From: Nautilus pompilius
Lineage: Eukaryota; Mollusca; Cephalopoda; Nautilida; Nautilidae
DNA length: 64,000 bases
Reading direction: 5' to 3'
NCBI GenBank assembly: GCA_018389105.1
Contig: JACATO010000095.1
Span: forward strand, 1,795,501 to 1,859,500
This document shows positions 50,470-63,489 of this stretch, one piece after another. Position numbers and translations under genes: made by a program. Every line of letters starts with the position of its first letter. Position 1 is the stretch's first letter. The notes under the pieces were generated by a model. The model saw nothing but the letters and a program-made list of their open reading frames with translations. It made no database searches and was not told the origin of the DNA.

Positions 50470-53400
50470 ATTGTGTTTTTAAAATTAAAAGAAATTTAAT
50501 GTACAGATATAGATTCACATGGCAGCTCTCAGGTCCTTACACCTGTCACAAATAAATGTTTCTTTCTCAGATTATAAAATATTAAAATTGTTAACTATAA
50601 TTTTGTTTTTGAATTGGGCATTGCTTTGCTATTATGGATGTAATTACTGTTTTTGGTATAGTGTTTTAGTGCTAGAGAAATGTTTATTTTTTTTTAAAAT
50701 TCACATTCTTAACATCTTCATATTGTATGCTATTATATATTTATATTTCTTTCTTTCTCTCTTATTGTTGCTGAAGGATTTTGCCATAAGAAGTTTTCTT
50801 TGAATGCCCTGATCAGAAACAAATAAAGCTTAACAATTAGGAAAATGTATCTTTACCATAATATAATAAAAAGTATTAAATGAAGGAGCAGCTCTTGCCC
50901 ATTATGAAAGTCATAAAAGGAATCTTCATCCTTTTCTCTGTTATATAACTCTTTTTTTTATATTTGTAAATTGGCAGTAATACTGTAATAGATAATATCT
51001 TATCAAATGGTTATCGCTATTCTCGTATCCATTGCTTTCTCCTTGTGCATACATCTGAAAGGCTATGCTCACCAAACAACTTGCTGACTCTTTTAATTCA
51101 CACAGTTACTTTGATAATTAAAGAGCATTTTTATTTTAAAAAATATATAAACTTGAACAGTCACACATGTGTTATACTTTAAAATGTGTAAACTTTGTAG
51201 ACATTTGTACAGTGTATTGCCACTAGATAGCTTGTAGTGTAGCAGGATCAAGATATCGTCTGTACTGGAAATATAATGTAGAATGGCAGAAAGCTCTTAT
51301 ATATTTGTTGCTTTGTTTGTATTTTTCTGTTTCATACAGCAACAGATATCTAAACTTATGAATAACAGAAATGTGTGTTGGATTAAAGCATTTACAAGTG
51401 TAATCAGTGAATGCAAATCTAGCTGACCTGTGAAGTAAGCATGTAACTTTTTTGATGATTATTTTGAAAAATTATGCTAATTTTGGTTTTGTATTGTGCA
51501 TCCAATTCTCATGAAATACAAACTATTAGTTTGTTATTTTTATTATGCTGTGAATAACTGAATTTGCTCATCTAAAAGAGTGCATTCATTCAAATAGTAA
51601 AAAAAAATTTTAATTTTGCATATTCTAATGTTTTTTTTTTTTCATCTTCACTTTAGATCTTATTTATGCCTATTGAAAATTCCAGATTACAAGAAAGAAT
51701 GATGGGTTTATTTGTCTGATTTTCATCTACAAATATGGGAATTTGTTTTCAGAAGGAGGTTGCATGACTAAATAAACAAGAAACTTTTTTAGCCCATTTA
51801 TCCTTCAGCACATCAAATGTAACTGATGTGAATGTAGTAATCTTGAGAATTAACTCCATATTGGTAATGATAGAACAAATATTCTTCCAAAATATATGCT
51901 GTTTAGAAACCTTAAACACCAGCCAAGTAGTAACTCTGGCCACCTTCGTCTAGCAGAACTATGGTATGCTTAAGTATTTTCTTCATGCCGTTTATTTTAT
52001 AAAGAAATTTTGTAATTTTTAGTTGTCAGTATTAATGTTAGCATTTTCACTCTGTTCTTCAAGGCTTTGACAACATCTGTCACCGTCATTAAATAAAGAT
52101 TATTGTTATTTCACTGTGCGCAGTACAAAGCTATTAATTTAGAAAATAAACTAATCTAGTGCTACATAAAATACTGTAAATTTGAAAATTATAATTACAG
52201 TAAGGTGGTTCTAAACACATTTAATAAAACAAATGCATGCTCACAAACCAACAACAGAGTCTAAAGATCCATAAACATTCTTCCTTGAGTTGTTGTTAGG
52301 AAAATATGTAATTCTGAGATTTGCTTTGGGGATCTCTCCAAATGCAGTATACACCAATAAAACCTGACTTTCCATTCAACTCAGTAAACAGTTCCTGTTT
52401 AAAAAATTGTTTTTTTGTTTTGTTTTCGTTTATTTAAAAAGGTGAAATTATGAAAACATTTCTCTGATATTATTGTATCAGCATAATGCATTATCTCCAC
52501 ATCAAGTATCACTAAATTCTTCCGTCTGTTGTTTTTTTCTCCTGTATTTATGACAAACCATTCACAGAAGGTAGGGCGGGGTAGTTTTGGCACTTTAAAG
52601 CAGAATATATTAAAATAGTTATTAGAGGTATAGTTTAGGCATTTTTTACCACTTTATTAATAGTAATAAAACTAACTAATGAAAAAAATGTATATTTCAA
52701 TGATTTTTTTTTTTTTTTCCTTTTGTCATGATCAAATGAGGAGACAGCTTAGTGTACTAATGTTAATTTTCTGACTTGGTCTTGAGGCTGCAACCTTTTG
52801 TTTGCTAAGTTCCCGACCAACATTCTTATCAATTACACATTCATGCTCCTAAAGAAGAAACAGAGATCCATATCACTCTGATGAAGCGACGCCAGAGAAC
52901 ATGACAGTTTTCATAAAATACATGGCATAAAGTTACATGGGTTTTCCTTACATTTAGCCTATAAACCTACAATTTATATCACCTCAGCACAATGTTATTT
53001 TTAAAAAAGTTCTCAAGAAATAAATGGCAAAATTACAATGTGTTTATTCTATAATAATGGAAGGATTTTTTTTTTTTGGTTTTTCTTATCAATCATTTAA
53101 AAATGATCAACTACTTTTCATCTAGTGTATATAAAGTTTGTGTTGTGAACACTTGATCTTACACTTTAGATATACTGTCCTTTTAAGCCATCGACTGTAA
53201 AATATAAAATTCATGTTCTTTATTATTTTCTCTTTTTTGTTTTTTTCATTCTAAAACCGTATTGCTTGCAGATGTCTTTTTTTGAAATTACACGCAGGGC
53301 TGGTTTGTCAATTATTCCTCAAGATGGGTTGATAAGGTGGAGGAAATGATACTGCTAATTTTTATCCTGGCAGTAATCACGCTGCCATAAAGAAATTCCA

Positions 53401-54300
53401 CAGCCAGCAACAGTGATACTTTGAGGTCTTGATTGCTGCATGGGTCGAAGTATCCTTCCAGGATATTACTTTAGAATATCAATTTAAAATGCTATTTGCT
53501 GTCTATCCTAAACAATGGCATTGTCAGTCTCTGCTGTGATTCTCAGTTGGCAACAATAATTAATTACTTGTGCTTTATTTTGATGGTGCCATTTTTGTGT
53601 TTTTTGTTGTTTTTCCTTTGGAGATTCTGAAAAATGACCAATTAATAAAATTATTTAAATCTTCATATCCACTTCTGAACATTTATTTATATCGTTTTCT
53701 TTTCCTTATATATTAGTTTTTAGAAATGGGGAAGTAACTGACACTTGACGATCAGCAACACACAATAATTGTTATAACTATAATTGCACAGTCTTCCCTT
53801 CTGGTTTAAGATTCTTGCTAGTTACTCAGCTGGACAGCAGAGGTTTTGAGTATTTAAGAGGCATCCACCTGAACTCCAGATTATTCAATTTAAAAGAAAT
53901 GTTTTCAGATTCAGTTTGTAAAGAAACTTACTGTAGAAATGCCCTTTATTTCTCATTGCTGTTTACTGGCTATGAAAATTTTAAAAAAATGTTACCAAGG
54001 CTGTTCAAGTGAAACCAGACTGAAATAGCATTATTGTAATAATATCCAGCTGAGTTTCATTTGAATTATCTCGGTAGTTGAATATACCAATACTATGTTA
54101 TAAACAATTATACTAATGGCAGAAAAGAATAACTAGACCTAAATGTAACTGGTTTAGTGTACATGTGTGATATCCTATATCTGTAAATTGGGCAACACAC
54201 CTGCACAGATCATGCATGTGTGATCTACATTGAGATGAATTAATAATTATTTTAGTTAACATTTGACAGTTTATAATACCTTAGCAGCACTGTATAAATA
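50470..54300. other. AT-rich non-coding stretch, probable intron
   Basis: No gene recognised. Open frames at 50519, 51749, 52399 and 53815 have no supporting features. T-runs occur near 51631, 52704 and 53067. Confidence 0.45.
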
Positions 54301-54339
54301 GAGGATATTTACTGTCTGATTGTACTGGTTACTGCATTG

Positions 54340-56300
54340 CTAGCAGCATGGAAGGCATTGTATCCCACTGTCATTCCCCATGGAGTTCTGCTGATGAACA
54401 ACATTATTGATGTCCTCAGGTGGGGCAAAAGTCTTTTAAGCTAAGATTACCATATTCTGAAAACCTACAGATTTAATGAAGTCCTTTGGTGGAGTTGATA
54501 GGAAAGCCAGGAACAATAAGTATATTGTAACCAAAGAGGGTGTGCTGAATATTACATGGATGCTGCATGTGGAGACTGGAGATTCATGACCACTATACCA
54601 ACATCCCATGCTTTCTTATCTGGGAGTACATCTTGGATGCTGCATGTGGAGACTAGTCATGATGGAGAGATGAGATTCATGACCACTACACCAACATCCC
54701 ATGCTGCCTTATCTGGGAGTACATCTTTCAGTTTGAAATGCGTGCTGAGGAGAGATCCAGACATGAAACAGGAGTAGTTATCAGACATTATTACTCTGAA
54801 GGACCTAAATGAAAATAACCAAGTGGGCATGCAGACTAGGAAAAATGGCAGTTACTGTTTATCCTACATTACATGGGGTATCTGACAAACTTTCACATAA
54901 TTTGCCTACTTAATTTCAAGATGGCAACAAAGGTGGCTCATGATTTTTTACTTTTTTATTATTTTTTTTACTTTGATGCACCACATATTCTGCATTTACA
55001 CAGTGGATGCAAGTTCACAGTCCAGATTATTGAGAAATTGGCTAGTCTCTGACCAGTTTTTGTAAATGGGCAACTGTACCATCAAAGCTAGTTGAATGAG
55101 GAAATGGTGACATGAAGCTCAAGTTATGATGATTGCTTTGTCAGTAGTCCATGAATACTTCATACCTTGAGACCCACACATGGTGACATGGGCAGGCATT
55201 GTGGGTCCGGGCCCACCCTCAATGTAGCAACCCCCTCATTTTGTGCAAAGTGGCCCGGCCCGCCTTTGTAAATCGCTCATTGGGTGTATAGTTCCCTCCA
55301 CCAATTTGTTGGTGCCCAAGTTGGCCTAAAGCCAAGTGGGATAGTGTGCGTCCAGCCGGAGTCACTGTCCAGTCCTTGTGGCGAGCTACCATAGGTGTCG
55401 TGGTCTGAGTCTTTTAGTTGCAGGCCCCATTGGCTGATGCCAATGGGAGTGCAGTTCGATTGCATCAGACCTACTGTGGTAACAGTTCGATTTCTGGCTC
55501 CATGTCTTTCTATTCTATTTTTCTTATGTTGCGTTAAAAAATCATTGTGCTTCCCCCAAGAAAATTTAATGTCTGTCCAGGAATTTTTTTCTCCCACTGG
55601 GTCTGATGAGACCACTAAAACAGAGACACACAAAGCTTGTACTGGCAATACACCTTGCTGTGGGCTAAATTCCTCATCCTTCTTGGTACAGGTATTATGG
55701 AGGAGAAACTAGAGGACATGCTGAAGGTGGTTTCTTATACCTTAACAAGTAATTCTACCACAACCTATCTACCCCAGTGATGCCATAATACCAACCTTTG
55801 ACCTATTTAAAAACCTGCAAAGTGAGTAAGAAAGGAAGCCAAATGGGGAATTATTAGCTATGCCAACAAAAATGATAGCTCATAGTGTCCAATCTCTTCC
55901 ATAAAATGTTATTGGAGAGGTGCTACCAGTTGAACAATCTAACTATATGATTGGCACAAGAAGTAGGGTCATCAAAAGAAAAGTAGCTTGGAATCAGATG
56001 GAATTTATATAGTTTGAATGTCAAAAAGTTGAAGATGTTTACCAGAGTAACTTAGCATCTGGGAAATAGTATGTGCAACAGTATGTATTGATGCATGTGT
56101 TCTTCATCTGAAGGTTGGTTTAAGATGCAACAGTGCATGCCATAGTCACAAGATCTCTGCTAATGTTGACAGTAATTAATTGGAAAACTACATGTATTGT
56201 GTAATGGACAAAGTTAGTGACCAATACATTGTCATGATTTACTATTGTGACCTACATCAGAGTTTCTTTGAGAATATAATAATGGTATGGTACTGCTTTT
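54340..56300 (+). pseudogene. unidentified decayed coding repeat
   Basis: Patches look like old protein-coding sequence. At about 55780-56020 the + strand reads DAIIPTFDLFKNLQSE, then KPNGELLAMPTKMIAH, NVIGEVLPVEQSNYMIGTRS and RVIKRKVAWNQMEFI, with only scattered stops. At about 54470-54550 it reads LMKSFGGVDRKARNNKYIVT. A GC-richer block (55170-55560) separates them. I cannot name a family. A repeat-borne gene is the likeliest source, and the two short palindromes at 56505 and 56607 may mark its right side. Confidence 0.3.
54557..54726 (+). repeat. tandem duplication, two units (77 and 93 bp)
   Basis: Unit 1 (54557-54633) and unit 2 (54634-54726) both begin TGGATGCTGCATGTGGAGAC and end TTATCTGGGAGTACATCT. 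They differ by a few substitutions and a 16-bp insertion in unit 2. The frame 54556-54777 reads through both, giving repeated FMTT.PTSHA..SGSTS, which is a consequence of the duplication. Confidence 0.9.
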
Positions 56301-56504
56301 TATTTTTTACAGTTATAAATAATGTAAGGGTATTGTTGATGTATAGCATATAATTTCAAAGAATGGCTTTGCATTTATGATTCATCTCTTCTGTTTCACA
56401 TTAAATTTAAAACTTCAAGTATGTTAAAACTAGAATTAGTTAAAGTCAGGTGTTAGGCCACAATTTACCTATTCAATTTAAGGAAAGTATGGTATTTATA
56501 AGTT

Positions 56505-56524
56505 CCATATTTCATGAAATATGG
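56505..56524. repeat. 20-bp perfect palindrome
   Basis: CCATATTTCATGAAATATGG equals its own reverse complement. A near-palindrome with the same TTTCATGAAA core follows at 56607-56626. Confidence 0.85.
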
Positions 56525-56606
56525 AGATGAATTGTCCAGTTCATAAAATAAATATTAATAAAATGTGCTTGGCACCTGTCCATTTCATAAACTCTGTAGG
56601 TGGCTT

Positions 56607-56626
56607 GCTCATTTCATGAAATGGGC
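56607..56626. repeat. 20-bp near-perfect palindrome
   Basis: GCTCATTTCATGAAATGGGC; one pair mismatched. It shares the TTTCATGAAA core with 56505-56524. Confidence 0.75.
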
Positions 56627-56659
56627 AATTTCACAGATTGAGTGTAAAATTTATATGGT

Positions 56660-58559
56660 TATGCAAAGACAGAGTACCACCACGAGATCCTAAGGTCTGG
56701 GAAGAGATTTTTTTTTTTTTTTAAGTGTCATTTAACCCTATTTGAGCAACATTTGTGGCTTATGTATGATTGTTCTTCAGGGCTGATGGTCGGATATAAT
56801 GGCCTGAATGAACATCTTTAGTTTTGACTTTTCTGATTGGTTCTCTCTGACCTTCAAGAGGCTTTTTATTATTAGTTATTTCACTCTTAAGCTCAAAATT
56901 ATGCTGATCTAGAAATTCTGGTTAAAATCAGCTAGAAAAGATTTAATATTTTGCTTTAGGAAGTTAGGGGGGAGGGTAATTTAATAGATTTAATAGTTTA
57001 GTCAGCGTTTGAGAGAATTTCACTCCCTCTATCATTTTAAACGTTTATAGGGCCAGAGTCAGAGCATAGAAGACCCAAACCCTGTTTGTTCAAATAGTTA
57101 CAAAACAGCAGCTGATTGCCATGCTAAGTTTTGCAATGGTTTAAGTTATCATAATTATATTCATCTCGATGATCATCATGCTGTGCCATTCCTGATCAGG
57201 GTCAATGGTTATGGGTCACTGTGAAAAGGATAAACACATGGTAGGCTCTCAAAAATTTTCTGTAGTATTTCTGGTTTATTGCTCTGCCAGCCAGGCCAAG
57301 AGTTTATTTCAGACTTGCTCCTTTGTGGTACTTAAATTGTTTATTCCTTTTTCTTCATTTATCCCAAAAGGGAAGAGCTAAATGCAATCATTTTTTTTTT
57401 CAACATATCCTGTTTAATTGGCTGTTTAACAGATGTAAGATGGTTTCCATAGTGACCTAAAGCAGAATTCCATGGTTTTTGCACCTGTAATCACTTTACT
57501 ACACTACTGTTGTGCATGAATGCATAGTAGTAACAACAGCCTAGCTGAATATAAAAATGAAATTGATAGATTCCTTGAACATATAAGTCTGCTTAATTGG
57601 TTTTGTCCTTTTAAGTGTCTTGTCAGCTGTATTTAAAACAAAATTTGAAGAATTAATAGACCACTGAGAAGTTTGATAGTTTGGAATGATTTGGTAATAT
57701 CTCATTTTATGAAAATATTTTTTATATTAAATTTTCATTTTTGAAAAGAAATCTATTTTGAATAATCTAAACTCAAAATCCATTATATATTTACAAGAAT
57801 ATGTGAGCATGTGCACACACACGTAGTATTTTTCTCGTGATTTAGGATACTAATATCAGGTTTAGATGGCTAAATAAATGTAAGAATGATGCTTGATATG
57901 CAGTAATAGTGATGCCAATTAAAGCACAGCATATGAAGAAAACATTTAAGTATTAGGAAAGTATACATTAGCCAGAATCACTAATGGACAAGAATTTCTG
58001 TAGATATAGTAACAGAGCAAAAGAAGAAAAAATTGATATATCGCGATCTTAAAATTTTGTCCCCCCACCTTTTTTTTTTTTGTTTCTTGCATGTAAGTGT
58101 TATTTTGATAGATGGATGCCTAGCGTTTATTTGCGCTGGTGTTTTGATTTATTGCTGGCCTTTCTATGCTTGAACAGTAGAGTCGAGGGTTTAGTTTCAC
58201 CAACTGCAGTTGAACCTTGAATAAGAGGTTTTATGGGCTAACAAGGAAAGTTAATTGTCATTGCAACTTATTTAATATTTTCCTTGCTAAGTGCTTGATT
58301 AAATTTGTAGCTACAGCTCATCACTTTTCTCAATCCCCCTAACAGGAGAAAAGAAACAAAAAAATCTTAGCTTTATAGAGTGAATAGGAAAAGGTATGGA
58401 AGAGTAGAATAGCTCAGCTGGTAGATACCCTCTCTCTCCTTAATATCATCGTTACACATACGACTATGCTTTTCAAAGTGTATAGCTGATAAAGGCTTCC
58501 AAAGGAAAATACTGAAATTTTATGATACACCATTAGGGATTGTTCCAGAAAACATTTTT
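56660..58559. other. AT-rich non-coding stretch
   Basis: No gene recognised. The block 57170-57390 is of higher complexity and may be an unmatched repeat. Confidence 0.4.
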
Positions 58560-58845
58560 TCTTTTTGTGTGTGTGTGTGGAGGGGGGTGATACTATGAGA
58601 TGATCTGGTGAGAGAGCACAGTGCCATGGTTGTAGGTGAGGAAACTTTTCCATTTCTGTGCTCTATGGGGTTCAGTATGCAAGTCCCTACTAGAACTGTT
58701 GATTTCTGATGTGGGAGGAGAGCCAGTTGGTGAAGATGAGCGATAGGAAAGAAACTTTGCTGGTGGGGGAGGTACGAGCCAGTCCCTATGCAGGTGTCTA
58801 ACTCGAGGGTGAGGACCGCTAGGCTTCCTCTCCCATCCAAACGTA
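58560..58845 (-). repeat. SINE-like repeat, copy 5
   Basis: It contains CCCTACTAGAACTGTTGATT, then CTGATGTGGGAGGAGAGCC, then GGAAAGAAACTTTGCTGGTG and GGGGAGGTACGAGCC, matching copies 4 and 6 in order. A (TG)n run lies at its left edge (58566-58579). The minus-strand open frames 58414-58653 and 58520-58840 fall in it and are not genes. Confidence 0.7.
58566..58579. repeat. (TG)n microsatellite
   Basis: Seven TG units followed by a G-run. Confidence 0.85.
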
Positions 58846-59829
58846 CATCTTTTTAAAAAGATTTACAATAAATTACCATAAACTTCTAGCGGATGGGTGG
58901 GTGAGAATATTTATAATATGATTTGTATTATTTTGAAGAACAGCAATTGACACTAAACAGTTTTTCAGATAGCATGCAAAATTTTAAATTAATATTGAGT
59001 TGGAATATTCTTGAGATACCATTACCTTTTAATTATCACACAAAAGTTATTTTCAGTGTGTATTTGAATAAAAATGCTGACTGTATTTATTATCTTGTGA
59101 ATCAGATTTTTTAAAAAGATATTTATATAAATTCTTAAATAATGGAACTGTGTTTTTTTTTTATGAATATTCTAACTTCAATTTTCTGAATATGCAGTTA
59201 GAGAGAAAAATTAATATATTTTTATTTATTCTAGTCTTATCTTTAAATCCTGTTTATAGTACAAATTTTATTCAAATTGTTTGCCTAATTTCAGAGATTT
59301 TGAATGTCTGTCTGTCCTTGCTGGTAGATGATTCATTATTATGAGAATTTTGAACACATTTAATCTTTTGTACTTTGCCATTTCAAATTTTTTTTTCAAA
59401 AACATATGAATAGCATCCTATCTCTTTATCTATCTAGTGGAACACAATTCAAGCTAAACAGAAATGGCATACAGACAACAGAAATTCTCTAATGTACATT
59501 GTATACTTATTTACTGAAAAATTACCACACATTTTTTAATTTGGTTGTTGTTTGTTGGTTTTTTTGTAACTTGATGACTGCTTTGCTGATAACTTATCGA
59601 ATTCCTCTGTTTTGCTTAGCCCAATTTTTATAAATGTTTCAGGGATTTTATATTGAAAAAACTAGTGGTGGTGGTGTCTATTCCTCCTTTACCAAATTCT
59701 TCATTTTCTTGCTCATTATCCAAATTCATAATTTTGCCAAGAGCTTGAAACACTTTAGTTGTGAATTTCTCATAAAATGTCACAAAGTTTACAGAATGTT
59801 TGCTAACATGCCTTTACCACCTTCATAAG
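58846..59829. other. AT-rich non-coding stretch
   Basis: No gene recognised. The open frames 58923, 59150 and 59634 are Phe/Ile/Asn-rich chance products. The last may overlap the far end of the minus-strand jerky fossil. Confidence 0.4.
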
Positions 59830-60960
59830 ATCTTGGTCTCTGTTGTCTTCAATTTGCAACTGAACTTCTGCTAAAGTTTGACACATCAGACTTGCACTTT
59901 TGTTGATGTCAGAGTTTGCTAATTGTAAAACCATTATGGTAATTTCATGTTGAGATTATATCCACCAAAACCACCTTCTAAGCTTTACTCAGATTGTCAT
60001 AAAATTTGGCCAAATATCTTCAACAGGAGATGATATTTGTAGTTGTCTTTTAGGATTTTGACAATTCTCTGATCTATTGGATTCCTTTCATGTTTGGTGG
60101 CAGGGATATAGGCTTAATGGCATACAGAGTCTTTGCATAAGATGTGCCAGGCAATTGTCCACTCTGGCATGCATGCTTTACATTTCTGTCAAAAAGAAAA
60201 TTTGCAATCAAGTATTTGCAACCACTCAGTAAATACCCCAAGTACTATGCTTTATTACTTGCTTGATATGACTTAGGTAAGCTGCTTCAGAAGTAAAAGT
60301 TTTTTCTATTCATGCTGTGTTAACAGTCGAGATAACTGGGAGTCGCCATTAGCATACCCCTCTCCCAAATTTTTATAATCTTCTTGGATGAGTGATTTTT
60401 CTGGTAGCAGATTTTTTAAAAAAAAAAAAACCTTTTATCCTTGCTAAAAATATTTTCTAGGTTGAATTCATTTGGTAAGTGAGACTATCCAATTTGTAAT
60501 CACTTTATCTTCAGTCACTGCTGCATCCTTACTGCTGTTATGGGACACAATGTCATGTCTAGTTTTGAAAGTGATTTTAAAAACACACATCATTTGAGTT
60601 TCTTTTTATCAAATTTTCTTTGATTAATACCTGTACTCTACAATTTTTATCAACTCTTGAAATATTTATTGGATAGCAGTTTCTAAACCACAGAAAATAG
60701 TATGTAGTTATGGTACCCTATGAATGTGGTGAATGCTCTGAACTCAGAAGAGACGCCTCCAATTCTAGGTAAGCAGCAATGCCATTCCCTTTTTGATTTG
60801 AAATTTCCATGTTCACATAAGTGGAACCATTTCTTTTTCTTCTAAAATCATTGATGATTTGATGCATGTCTTGTTTCATCATTCCAGTTGATTCAATTTG
60901 AGCCATGATTAAAGACTCAAATAAAAACTGTCTTCCAACTTTTTAAGCCATATTTTTATT
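59830..60960 (-). pseudogene. jerky/Tigger-type transposase fossil on the minus strand
   Basis: Minus-strand translation near 60000-60240 gives WLQILDCKFSF, ARVDNCLAH in one frame (the DN.PAH block with the second catalytic Asp), and AYIPATKHERNPIDQRIVKI then LKDNYKYHLLLKIF in another. The latter corresponds to the VFLPPNVTSLIQPMDQGVI..LK..YR..LL block of jerky/Tigger transposases. The preceding open frame 60718-60906 may be an earlier part but has no diagnostic motif. Heavily frameshifted; ends not found. Confidence 0.55.
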
Positions 60961-61084
60961 GGTTTAGTTTGTGCTAATTATGATGAGATATCAGTCATTT
61001 AAGGAAGGTGTCCCTGCTTGCATTATACGAAACAAATCCCTATATTTGTTGATTACCTTGTCGTGTTCTACATCAGTCTCTACA

Positions 61085-61395
61085 TTGGAGATACCCTGGT
61101 GATGGAGAGTGGCCATGTGGTTACCTGATAGAAAGCTTTGCTGTCCTGCACCACAGGGAGCCTAGCACTTTTGATTTCACCAAGCAAAACCCACACTACA
61201 ACTATCCATTTTTAGATATGGGAGTAAATCTGAGTACAAGGAGAAAACCAACATGACTGGCTATTAGAAAAGAACAAGAAGAAACTATTCCAGGAAAATA
61301 CACCACATCCAGCTGACTTTAACTGGGAATTAAACTCAGGCTTTCCAGCAGTCTAACTGCTGGCTCACCAGCAATTCTGCTGGTTATAATTTTTT
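61085..61395 (-). repeat. SINE-like repeat, copy 6
   Basis: It contains TACCCTGGTGATGGAG, GAAAGCTTTGCTGTCCTGCA, AGCCTAGCACTTTTGATTT, TCCATTTTTAGATATGGGAG, AGAACAAGAAGAAACTATTC and a right end AACTGGGAATTAAACTCAGG / CAGCAGTCTAACTGCTGG. Read on the minus strand, that right end is the tRNA-like head (AGCAGTTAGACTGCTGG; TTTAATTCCC). It is the most complete copy in the window. Confidence 0.75.
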
Positions 61396-61713
61396 GAAGA
61401 CTGCCATCTGGTGTTTATAGAGTATACATCAGAAAACATGGAACTGTCAGTGTTCTGAACTATGGAATTTAAAAATTGCCAATATGCACATAAATTTTTA
61501 AGGGGTAACCAATGAAACCAGCTTCCAATGTTTCAAAGCTAACTTTTTATTCTTTTTTGGAGAATGGAGCTGAAATTTGTAACACAATAAAGTGTTGATG
61601 TTGTTTGCTATTATCCTATTGAGATACAAGACAACTGTTTTTGGCAGGTTGTTGGGTAATGTATATTAAACCATAATTTCATTTGTTTGCATTTCACTTT
61701 TGGTTACTAATTA

Positions 61714-61790
61714 CAGTGGTCTCTGGGTCTCAAATATAATACAGGAATTTAAAATTGGCAGGAATAAACCTTAGATCATGCAAACTACAG
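61714..61790 (+). mobile_element. possible solo Tigger/pogo-type terminus
   Basis: After TA, CAGTGGTCTCTGGGTCTCAA and then ATATAATACAGGAATT resemble the widespread pogo-superfamily end CAGTGGTCCCTCGG...ATAATCCGTTCC. No matching inverted end was found. Confidence 0.3.
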
Positions 61791-63474
61791 GTATTTTAAA
61801 AAATGAACAAGCTGAATTTGGCTTAAACAATTTAAAAAACAGCTAGTTGCAGCATTAACATTAAAAATTTTTTCATTGACTAGGAAAATTGTTAGTTTAA
61901 TAATTTTAGCAAACAAACATTGATTTGTATGGAGTTTTAACCTGGTAATGAATTTACTTCATTGCAGCTTGATATTTGTGCTAGAACTTTATACTTTCAG
62001 TTGACATCATTGATATTGTATTCACAATGCAGAATTCATATTAAGTATAAATTCATATTTTACAGCATAAATTTGTTAAGTCAACATTTTCTCATTTTTT
62101 CCATTTTTTACCTCTAAAAGATTTTGCAAGGTGTCTCATCTTACATGCCCTTCAACTGAATGGAGGAGTTTTTGTTATAAGATCACCTTCAATATCAGAT
62201 TAAATATGTATTGTAGCTGCTAATTATAGCATCAAAAGTTTGCGTGTTTTTATTAACTAATGTATTTTAGAATTATTATTGATGAACAAAAAAAGAAAAG
62301 AAAATTCCAGTAGCAAATGATTAAAAGAAAACGAAAGTGAACGTATAGTTAGTTATATGGTCACACGTTTTGCACCACCCCAGAAATAATAACAAGATTA
62401 ATCTTCAGATCATAGCTCTACGCTATATCCAAAACTACCTAATGTCTGCTTTCTTAATATTTTTAATTGGCTCATACTTGACATTGTGATTTTATAAATC
62501 TTTTTTTTTTTTTTTTTTGGAAATCATGTATTTGCATGTTAAATTTGAAATTGTCAGAGTTTATAATTTTGGCCATTTACCATTAAGCATGTGGAAAACT
62601 ACAATGTGGTATACCACTTCATAACCTTTGGTGGTTGCTATATGTACTTCAAAAGAAGAATATGGTATGACAGATTTACAGAAATTTTAATGTCATTGGA
62701 TTATTTAATTCTTTTACACTCTATTCAATAAAATTATGTTAAAATTATTTATTTATTTTTCTGGTGATATGAAAAAACTTAAATGAATTATTTTTTCTAT
62801 TTCTAAATTAGAAATTATGATGTAACTACTATCATGGGATTTGTACAATAATGGGATAATTTAAAAAATAAAAATTGGTATTGATTTTTTTTCTGAATTT
62901 TAGAAATTCCTATGAAATAATCTTAAAAGATATTTGTGTACCAGCAGAGATAGGCATTAGATAGTTAGCTATCTATGCACTAAAATCACATGGGATATCA
63001 AGCTATTTCACACTGTCTGGTTCTATATTACTCATCTGTTTTTTTTTAGTTCAGGACAAGCCACAAGCTACAAATTACTCTGTTTTTAAAAAGTTCATAG
63101 GCATCACAAATAACATTTATTAGAGCGCAGTTGACATTATTGTAGAATGTATATAGTGCAGTGCCACACAATGGCAGCCAAGCAGGTTTTTCTTGTGATA
63201 CAGTTATTACTAGGCCTACCAATTTGTTCTGTTTTTGTTGTTGATTTATAATATATATTTTATTGTATGTGAATTTGGCTTCATTTTTAGTCATGTATCT
63301 TATCAGCAAACATCATTTTGTTTGGGTCAGATGTTTTTCTGGAGAGTGTGAAATTTAGCTTATTAAAGGGTCCAGTGACTGATAAAACTTTGGGACACCG
63401 CCAATGAAAACTTGTATCATTGAGCTGTCTATGCCACAAATCAATGTTTTCAGCTTTTCAACCTGGTACAACTG

Positions 63475-63489
63475 ATATATATATATATA
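63475..63489. repeat. (AT)n microsatellite
   Basis: Seven AT units. Confidence 0.85.

Noticed and set aside
55170..55560. GC-rich block with tRNA B-box-like GTTCGATTTC
   Set aside because: A second promoter box at the right distance and a cloverleaf could not be drawn, so no tRNA or SINE is called.
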